Shown piece after piece: positions 58,219 to 64,000 of a stretch of 64,000 bases of DNA. How positions within the stretch are numbered: the stretch's first letter is position 1; the number at the start of each line of letters is the position of its first letter. The notes under the pieces are model-generated. The model did not search any database. It had not been told where the DNA came from and worked only from the letters and a program-made list of their open reading frames with translations. The position numbers and the translations under genes were made by a program. This DNA comes from Streptomyces griseiscabiei (GTDB lineage Bacteria; Actinomycetota; Actinomycetes; Streptomycetales; Streptomycetaceae), in NCBI RefSeq assembly GCF_020010925.1, contig NZ_JAGJBZ010000003.1, positions 62,001 through 126,000 of the forward strand, written 5' to 3'.

Positions 58219-59016
58219 TCACCCGGCGGCCCCGGGCCAGGACGGCGGCGGCTGCTGCGGAGCCGGGGGCTGCGGGGCCGGCGGTTGGGCCGGCGGGTAC
58301 GGCTGGGCGGGTCCGGGGAAGGCCGGTCCCGGGAAGGCGGGGCCGGGGGCCGCGGCGCCGGCGGGGCGACGGGTGGCGAGGGTGGTGGTCACGGTCGCGC
58401 CGAGGGCCAGCAGGCAGGCGACGGCCAGCAGATAGAAGCCGGCGCCGAAGGTGGTGGTCCGGCCCTCCCCGTCCCACTGGGTGTCGTTGAACGCCTCCGT
58501 CAGCACCGACAGCGTCGTGCCGAGGAGCAGGACCGCGCCTGCGACACCGAGCGCGGGGCCCAGCGGGAGCCGGCGGGCGCGGCCGGTCAGCAGGAGCACG
58601 GCGGCGGCCACCGCGGCCAGGGCGCCGAGGAGCAGCAGGAGGCCGGAGAACTGCGTGACCGACTCCATCTCCCCGCCGATGTCCCCGCTGGTGTACGACC
58701 ACGCCTTCGCGACGGTCTCGTAGACCGGCTCCTCCTCGTCGCCGAGGTGCTGCACCGACTTGTCCAGCGTGGCGAAGGAACTGCCCACGGCGAGGAGGGC
58801 GCCCGGTATCAGCAGCGCGCCGGAGGTGCGGTCGGCCGCCGCCGCCGGGTCCCCGGGTGGGGCGGCGGGTCTGCCGTAGCCGGTGGGCGGCGTGGTCGCG
58901 TAGGGAGGGGGCGCCCCGTGCTGCGGGGGCGGGGCCCAGCCGGGCGCGGGCGTCGTCGGCTGGGGCGAAGGGGCGGGCTGGCCCGTGTACGGGCCGGACT
59001 GCGTCGGTTCCGTCAT
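58219..59016 (-). CDS. Proline-rich four-helix membrane protein
   Basis: 265 residues from ATG 59016 (CGGAAG upstream). Proline-rich N-terminus (about 1-65, QPTTPAPGWAPPPQHG-like), four hydrophobic helices (about 70-88, 123-145, 150-172, 190-215) and a Pro/Ala C-terminal tail with PAFPG repeats. No family recognised. Such proteins are common in Streptomyces genomes. Confidence 0.8.
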   Translation of the reverse strand: MTEPTQSGPYTGQPAPSPQPTTPAPGWAPPPQHGAPPPYATTPPTGYGRPAAPPGDPAAAADRTSGALLIPGALLAVGSSFATLDKSVQHLGDEEEPVYETVAKAWSYTSGDIGGEMESVTQFSGLLLLLGALAAVAAAVLLLTGRARRLPLGPALGVAGAVLLLGTTLSVLTEAFNDTQWDGEGRTTTFGAGFYLLAVACLLALGATVTTTLATRRPAGAAAPGPAFPGPAFPGPAQPYPPAQPPAPQPPAPQQPPPSWPGAAG

Positions 59017-59192
59017 CTTCCGATGGTAGAGAGCGGAGATCGTGTGCATAAGGTGAACTGCACTGCCAGAAAGGGCAGTTGGGGATAGAGTGCTCGGCCT
59101 TTCCGCCGGCTCGCCCGCCGGTCGTCATATCGGATCCGCATACGTCCATCTCGAACCATCACTGTGCGACCAAAATTCGTTACTCTCCGGCC

Positions 59193-60140
59193 ATGGCTCT
59201 CCTCGGTCGCCGACGCAGCACGACCAGACTCGCTCCCGAACTCGACGACTCCGACCTGGGGAAGGTGCGCAAGCGCCTTGTGGAGAGGGGGAGTTCGGGC
59301 GGCCGCAGTCTCGCGGTGGCGATGATCGAGCAGTTGCTGCGCGACAGCGGCCGGGACTGGGACCGCCGGGCCCACCGGATCGGTGTCCTCGCGGAGTCGG
59401 CGTCCCCGGCGTTGCAGCGTTCCTGGGTCGAGGAGCAGACCCGCGAGCCGGACGCCCATCTGCTGTTCGCCTGGGGTGTCCTGCTGCGGGCGCGGTACGA
59501 GGAGCAGCCGGTGCCGGGGGAGACCCGGGAGGCGCTCGACGCCTGTGAACAGGCCGCCGCGCTGCGGCCGGAGGACCCCACGCCCTGGGTGGTGCGCCTC
59601 GGTCTGCTGCGGCTGTGGCGCCGGCCGGCCGCGGAGGTCTTCCCGCTCTGGGACGAGATAGTCCGCCGCGATCCCTGGCACCGCGAGGCGCACTTCCAGA
59701 TGCTCGGCTATCTCTCGCCGTGGGAGTGCGGCTCGCACGCGCAGACCGTCGACTTCCTGGACCGGGTGCGCGCGGGAGCGGCTCCCACGGCCCCGACGGC
59801 GGGCCTGGAGATCGCCGCCCTGATCGACCTCTACCAGGGCACCCTCGACCAGGGCGGCCTGGAGGCCCTGACCGCCGTCCACCTGTGGAGCCGTCCGAAC
59901 GCCGTGGCGGCCCTGAACCGCGCTCTGGCCGACTGGCCCCGCCCCGGCCATCTGACCCACGCGGCGGCCGTCGCCGACCTCAACCTGCTGGCGTACGCGC
60001 TGGTGCAGGCGAAGCGGCACGGTGAGGCGGTCGAGGTGTTCCGCGCGATCGGCGGCGCGGTCACGCCGTACCCCTGGGCCCTGGAGAACGGGGACCCCCT
60101 GCAGACCTTCACGGGGTGGCAGCAGCGGGCGTTGGGCTGA
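59193..60140 (+). CDS. Hypothetical helical protein, TPR-like
   Basis: 315 residues from ATG 59193. Repeated helical pairs (LRPEDPTPWVVRLGLLRLWRRPAAEVFPLWDEIVRRDPWHREAH and VADLNLLAYALVQAKRHGEAVEVFRAIGGAVTPYPW) suggest TPR-like protein-protein contact. Basic N-terminus with LGRRRSTTRLAPELDDSDLGKVRKRL. No enzyme motif. Divergent from the proline-rich membrane protein. Confidence 0.78.
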   Translation: MALLGRRRSTTRLAPELDDSDLGKVRKRLVERGSSGGRSLAVAMIEQLLRDSGRDWDRRAHRIGVLAESASPALQRSWVEEQTREPDAHLLFAWGVLLRARYEEQPVPGETREALDACEQAAALRPEDPTPWVVRLGLLRLWRRPAAEVFPLWDEIVRRDPWHREAHFQMLGYLSPWECGSHAQTVDFLDRVRAGAAPTAPTAGLEIAALIDLYQGTLDQGGLEALTAVHLWSRPNAVAALNRALADWPRPGHLTHAAAVADLNLLAYALVQAKRHGEAVEVFRAIGGAVTPYPWALENGDPLQTFTGWQQRALG

Positions 60141-60204
60141 CCGGGGGGTGCGTCGTCGGGTGAGGGTGGGTGGGGGCTGGTCGCGCCCACGCGGCGGAGC
60201 CGCA

Positions 60205-60345
60205 CATCGACACAGCCCCGCGCCCCTGAAAAGCAGGGGCTTGCGCCCCGTGCTTTCCCCATGAAAGGGCCGCAGGCCTCTTTCAGGGGCGCGGGGAACT
60301 GCGCGAGAAGCCCCACCGGACCCGCACCCGACAACGCACCCCCCG
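60205..60345. repeat. Streptomyces intergenic repeat with hairpins
   Basis: The gap between the convergent genes holds GCCCCTgaaaagcAGGGGC (60222-60240), a GAAAG...CTTTC hairpin (60263-60284) and the widespread 'GGGGCGCGGGGAACTGCGCG' motif (60286-60305) in both orientations. These repeats are abundant in Streptomyces genomes between convergent genes and act as terminators here. Confidence 0.7.
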
Positions 60346-60349
60346 CCCC

Positions 60350-61810
60350 CTACCGCCCCCGCCGCACGCCGGAGGCCAGCCGCGGCATCGCCATGCCCGC
60401 CAGCAGCGCCCCCGGTACGGCCAGCGCCAGCCACACGGCCGTGGCGGTGTCACCGCCGATCAGCGTCGTGAAGTTGGAGATGATCAGCCAGATCGCGCCG
60501 GCGATCCCACCCGCGCCCAGCGCCGGGGCGATCAGCGTGTTCCACAGCCGTGTGTCGCCGGACCTCTCGTGGCGGAAGAACACGATGACCGACACCGAGG
60601 TCAGCAGGTACAGCAGCATGATCGCCAGGACGGCGAGACCGCTGAGCCAGGAGAAGAGGGTGAGGACGGGGTCCTGGCCCGCCAGCGCGAAGGGGAACAC
60701 CAGCAGCGCGGCGACACCGGTCTGCACGACACCCGCGAGCCACGGCGACTGGCGGCCGTTGAGCGAGCTGAGCGAGCGCGGCAGCAGCCCCTCCCGGCCC
60801 AGGGAGAACAGATAGCGGTTGGCCGAGTTGTGGAAGGCCAGGATGCTCGCGAAGAGCGAGGTGGCCAGCAGGATCGGCAGCGCGTCGCCCGCCCACGCGC
60901 CCAGTTCCGCCGCCACCGGCGCGGTGACGAAGGCCGCCCCGTCCCCGGCCTCCAGGGCCTTGCCCGCGGCTGCCGCGCTGGAGGACGGGCCGTGGGCCGA
61001 GATCAGCATCCAGGACGTGAAGGCGAAGAACGCGGTGCCGATGACGACCGCGAGATAGGTGGCCTTGCGGACCGTGCGGTGCGTCTCGCGTGCCTCCTCG
61101 CCGTAGATCGCGGTCGCCTCGAAGCCGAACATCGACGCCACCGCGAACATCAGCGCCACTCCGGGCGCGCCGTCCAGCGCCGCCGACAGGGAGAAGGAGG
61201 AGCCGGGGGCCAGCCCTTCGGGGCCGCCGCCCTTGAGGAGCATCACCACACCGAAGACCAGGAGCAGGCTGATCTCGGCCAGCACGAACACCGCGAGCAC
61301 CTTGGCGCCCACGTCGACACCGGCCGTGCCGAGCAGCTGGACGACCACCATCGTGCCGAGCGCGAACAGCCACCAGGGCACGTCCGTCTCCAGGTACTGC
61401 AGCGCCAGCCCGTTCATCACGGTCCCGAACAGGCCGTACACCGCCGCCTGGATGGCGTGGTAGGCGAGCAGCGCCACCCCCGCGCTGCCCGCCGCGGCCG
61501 TACCGCCGAGGCCCTTGCCGACGTACGAGTAGAAGGCGCCCGCGTCGACGACATGGCGGCCCATCGCGACGTAGCCGACGGAGAAGAGCAGGACGACCGC
61601 ACCGGCCACGACATACATCGCGGGGACGCCGGGGCCGTTGCCGAGGGCTATCGCCACCGGTGCGGCTCCGGCGATGCCGGTCAGCGGTGCCTGTGCGGAG
61701 AGCACGAAGAAGAGGATGCCCAGGACGCCGAGCGCGTTCTGTTTGAGGGAGCCGTTGGACGCGTAACCGTCCCCGGCCGCGTGCCGGGTTCTGGACGCAC
61801 TTGTGGACAT
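60350..61810 (-). CDS. APC-family amino acid permease
   Basis: 486 residues from ATG 61810 (CAGGTGAA upstream). Twelve hydrophobic helices. The first contains LGVLGILFFVLSAQAPLTGIAGAAP, with the unwound helix-1 substrate site. FEATAIYGEEARETHRTVRKATYLAVVIG is the conserved TM6-loop of APC transporters. Likely imports an amino acid or polyamine. The substrate is unknown. Divergent from the SpoIIE-type phosphatase gene. Confidence 0.93.
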   Translation of the reverse strand: MSTSASRTRHAAGDGYASNGSLKQNALGVLGILFFVLSAQAPLTGIAGAAPVAIALGNGPGVPAMYVVAGAVVLLFSVGYVAMGRHVVDAGAFYSYVGKGLGGTAAAGSAGVALLAYHAIQAAVYGLFGTVMNGLALQYLETDVPWWLFALGTMVVVQLLGTAGVDVGAKVLAVFVLAEISLLLVFGVVMLLKGGGPEGLAPGSSFSLSAALDGAPGVALMFAVASMFGFEATAIYGEEARETHRTVRKATYLAVVIGTAFFAFTSWMLISAHGPSSSAAAAGKALEAGDGAAFVTAPVAAELGAWAGDALPILLATSLFASILAFHNSANRYLFSLGREGLLPRSLSSLNGRQSPWLAGVVQTGVAALLVFPFALAGQDPVLTLFSWLSGLAVLAIMLLYLLTSVSVIVFFRHERSGDTRLWNTLIAPALGAGGIAGAIWLIISNFTTLIGGDTATAVWLALAVPGALLAGMAMPRLASGVRRGR

Positions 61811-62093
61811 GGTTCACCTGTCGGGCGAAGAGGAAGAGTTTGGTTTCGGCTCAAACGAGCTGCCCCATGTTTGCCTCAACACGCCTGCCTGGCAAGGGAG
61901 TGACACGTGTAGCGCGACAGATTGTTCGGGTACTTACGACAGTCCGTGTGCGTCGCCCGCCGCCGGGCCGGTGGCGGGGTGTCCCCGGCGGCGGTCGGCC
62001 GGGAGTGTGGCGGCCATCCGAGGGTCAGGGAATAGTGTGAAAAGGATGTGACGGGACATATCGAAGGTAGCGGTGAGAGTGAGATGAGCGGCC

Positions 62094-64000
62094 ATGGAAC
62101 GGCGGATCGGCGACGGACCGGGGGCCGGCCCGGGCCACGACCCGGGCCGGGACCCGGTCGCCGAGGCCCTCTCCGCGCGTGCCACCGTCGACGAGCAGGG
62201 CACCGTGACCGGCTGGAGCGCCGGCGCCGAACGCCTTCTCGGGCACACCCCGGCGCAGATCCTGGGCCGCCCGGCCGTCTCCCTGCTCGCCGAACCGCCC
62301 CCGGCGGACGCCCTGCCGTCCTTCGCCGACCTGCCCCGCTGGCACGGCACCCTCGTCCTGCGGCACCGGGACGGCCGCCGTCTGGAGGTCAGGGTCCTGG
62401 CGCATCACCGGACGTCGTACTGCGGCACCCGCGACTGGTTCCTGGTCTCCGCGACGACGGGCACCCGGCCCCGCCCCGGCGACGAACTCCTCGCGCTGCA
62501 CGGCTTCCTCGACTCCCCGTTCTGCGCGACCTCGGTGCACGACACGGATCTGCGCTTCCGCGGGACCAACCGGGGCTCGCGCGGCGCCCTGGGTCTCGGC
62601 GACGACGACCTGCGGGGGCTGCGGATGACGGAGGCGGTCGACGACCCGTCCGTCGGCCAGGTCGAGCGGCTGATGCGGCGGGTCCTGGAGACCGGCGAGC
62701 CGCAGCACGTGGAGAACCACGCGCACGCCCCCGGTGAGAACCGGGAGCACGCCTGGTCGGTCCACCTCTACCGGCTGGAGGACGAGAACGGCCGCGTCCT
62801 CGGCGTCGCCACCACCGGACACGACACGACCGAGCAGTACCGGGCCCGCAAACGCCTCCAGCTGATCGCCGAGGCCGGCCGGCGCATCGGCAGCACCCTC
62901 GACGTGACCCGGACGGCACAGGAACTGGCGGACATCGCCGTCCCGGACCTCGCCGACTTCATCAGCGTCGACCTGCTGGCCGCCCTCGACGACGGCGGCC
63001 CCTCCGACGTCCTCGGGGCGGCGGGGCAGTACGGACCGCCCCCGCGTGCCCCGGCGGACGGCCGGCCTCTGACACTGCGCCGTATCGCCCACCAGTCCGT
63101 GCTGCCGGGCAGCCCCGAGGCGGTCGTCGCGCCGGGCGAGGTGGACGACTACCCGGACGGCTCGCCGCCGGTGGAGAGCCTGCGGACCGGGCGGCCGGTG
63201 CTGTACCGGGTGACCGAGCCCGCGATCGCCGACTGGGTGGCCCAGGACCCGGTACGGACCTCCCGCATCCGGGACTTCGGGTTCCACTCCGCGATGACCG
63301 TGCCCCTCTCCGCACGCGGCACCACCCTGGGCGTCGCCGTCTTCGCCCGCCACCGGCACCCCGACCCGTTCCAGCAGGACGACCTGGTCCTGGCCGAGGA
63401 ACTGGCGGCCCGCGCGGCGGTCAGCATCGACAACGCGCTGCGCTACACCCGCGAACGCGGCACCGCCGTCACCCTGCAGCGCAGCCTGCTGCCGCAGAGC
63501 CTGCCCGAGCAGACCGCGGTCGAGGTCGCCTCCCGCTACCTCCCGGCCGGTGCCCGCGCCGGGGTGGGCGGCGACTGGTTCGACGTGATCCCGCTCTCCG
63601 GAGCCCGGGTGGCGCTGGTCGTCGGCGACGTCGTGGGCCACGGCATCCACGCCTCCGCGACCATGGGCCGGCTGCGCACCGCCGTCCGTACCCTCGCCGA
63701 CATCGACCTGCCCCCCGACGAACTCCTCACCCATCTCGACGACCTCGTGGCCCGCCTGGCCACCGAGGCGGAGGGCGTCGTCGGGGCGACCTGTCTGTAC
63801 GCCGTGTACGACCCCGTCTCACGCCGGTGCACGCTCTGCCGGGCCGGGCATCCGCTGCCGGTGGTGGTCGGCCCGGAGGGTACGGCCGAACTCCTCGACC
63901 TCCCGGCGGGACCCCCGCTGGGCCTGGGCGGACTGCCCTTCGAGTCCCGGGAGACCGAACTGCCCGAGGGCGGTCTCCTCGCCCTCTACACCGACGGCCT
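62094..64000 (+). CDS. PAS-GAF-SpoIIE (PP2C) phosphatase, partial at right edge
   Basis: An open frame from ATG 62094 runs 635 codons past the window end. An in-frame TGA at 62085 fixes the start. PAS domain about 20-120 (ATVDEQGTVTGWSAGAERLLGHTPAQILGR), second PAS-like 130-240 (LDSPFCATSVHDTDLRFRGTN), GAF about 255-450 (FHSAMTVPLSARGTTLGVAVF), then PP2C/SpoIIE from about 465 with GGDWFD (Asp494/Asp497) and GDVVGHG (Asp512). Such proteins dephosphorylate anti-anti-sigma factors in response to signals sensed by PAS/GAF. The C-terminal end, and any kinase domain after it, is outside the window. Confidence 0.93.
   Translation, partial: MERRIGDGPGAGPGHDPGRDPVAEALSARATVDEQGTVTGWSAGAERLLGHTPAQILGRPAVSLLAEPPPADALPSFADLPRWHGTLVLRHRDGRRLEVRVLAHHRTSYCGTRDWFLVSATTGTRPRPGDELLALHGFLDSPFCATSVHDTDLRFRGTNRGSRGALGLGDDDLRGLRMTEAVDDPSVGQVERLMRRVLETGEPQHVENHAHAPGENREHAWSVHLYRLEDENGRVLGVATTGHDTTEQYRARKRLQLIAEAGRRIGSTLDVTRTAQELADIAVPDLADFISVDLLAALDDGGPSDVLGAAGQYGPPPRAPADGRPLTLRRIAHQSVLPGSPEAVVAPGEVDDYPDGSPPVESLRTGRPVLYRVTEPAIADWVAQDPVRTSRIRDFGFHSAMTVPLSARGTTLGVAVFARHRHPDPFQQDDLVLAEELAARAAVSIDNALRYTRERGTAVTLQRSLLPQSLPEQTAVEVASRYLPAGARAGVGGDWFDVIPLSGARVALVVGDVVGHGIHASATMGRLRTAVRTLADIDLPPDELLTHLDDLVARLATEAEGVVGATCLYAVYDPVSRRCTLCRAGHPLPVVVGPEGTAELLDLPAGPPLGLGGLPFESRETELPEGGLLALYTDG

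Noticed and set aside
61811..62093. Sigma-B-like promoter before the SpoIIE-type phosphatase
   Set aside because: GTTT and GGGAAT motifs are present but spacing and order do not form a convincing pair.

Overview
The window is high-GC actinobacterial chromosome and almost certainly Streptomyces. Third codon positions are nearly always G or C. GTG starts and 4-bp ATGA/GTGA overlaps are common. The gene set is typical: ECF sigma factor/membrane-protein pairs, a LuxR-type two-component pair, LacI, GntR and BldC-like MerR regulators, a PAS/GAF/SpoIIE phosphatase, many secreted hydrolases, and a common Streptomyces intergenic repeat at 60.2-60.35 kb. No tRNA, rRNA, integrase, complete insertion sequence or CRISPR array was recognised.

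Layout. 0-9.6 kb is a defence/accessory island: a complete type I restriction-modification operon (hsdM-hsdS-hsdR, overlapping stops and starts), a small glycine-rich membrane-associated protein, a short GntR regulator divergent from two small genes, a decayed duplicate of the hsdR 3' end with its terminator, and a small overlapping gene pair with toxin-antitoxin character. 9.8-13.6 kb has a soluble Ser/Thr kinase with C-terminal repeats, an ECF sigma factor with a membrane-anchored partner, and an AhpD-like protein behind an ECF41-like promoter. 13.6-20 kb carries a Rieske oxygenase, a secreted serine hydrolase, a LuxR/HisKA_3 two-component pair and a LacI regulator. The LacI gene is divergent, across a perfect 20-bp palindrome, from a secreted GH30 glycosidase with a ricin-type lectin domain.

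22.5-26.8 kb and 55.9-58.1 kb hold two copies of a cold-shock module (csp, strong intercistronic terminator, DEAD-box RNA helicase). Both copies have a conserved promoter block and a conserved hairpin plus U-rich leader, and the helicase genes share a 147-bp identical tract. 27-34.5 kb is a second accessory stretch: a sugar-nucleotide-reductase-like protein, a second ECF sigma/CU044_5270-type pair, a second GntR module with palindromic operators and divergent small genes, a flavoprotein-GNAT pair, and a 9-copy octamer tandem repeat.

36.5-38.3 kb is an XRE-type transmembrane regulator followed by a SLOG-like nucleotide-sensor candidate. 38.3-42.1 kb is a predicted rifamycin resistance locus: a glycosyltransferase (rgt-like) then the RNA-polymerase-protecting HelD-type ATPase HelR, behind a palindrome resembling the rifamycin-associated element (RAE). 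42.3-50.6 kb has a secreted CBM35-PL9 pectate lyase, an alpha/beta hydrolase, a VOC protein, and a polar amino-acid ABC importer with an M20 amidohydrolase divergent from an ArsR-like regulator. 50.6-55.1 kb is an iron-siderophore ABC importer with two DmdR/IdeR-like boxes. The right end has a TerB-domain protein, a proline-rich membrane protein, a TPR-like protein, an APC permease and the first 635 codons of a PAS-GAF-SpoIIE phosphatase cut by the window edge.
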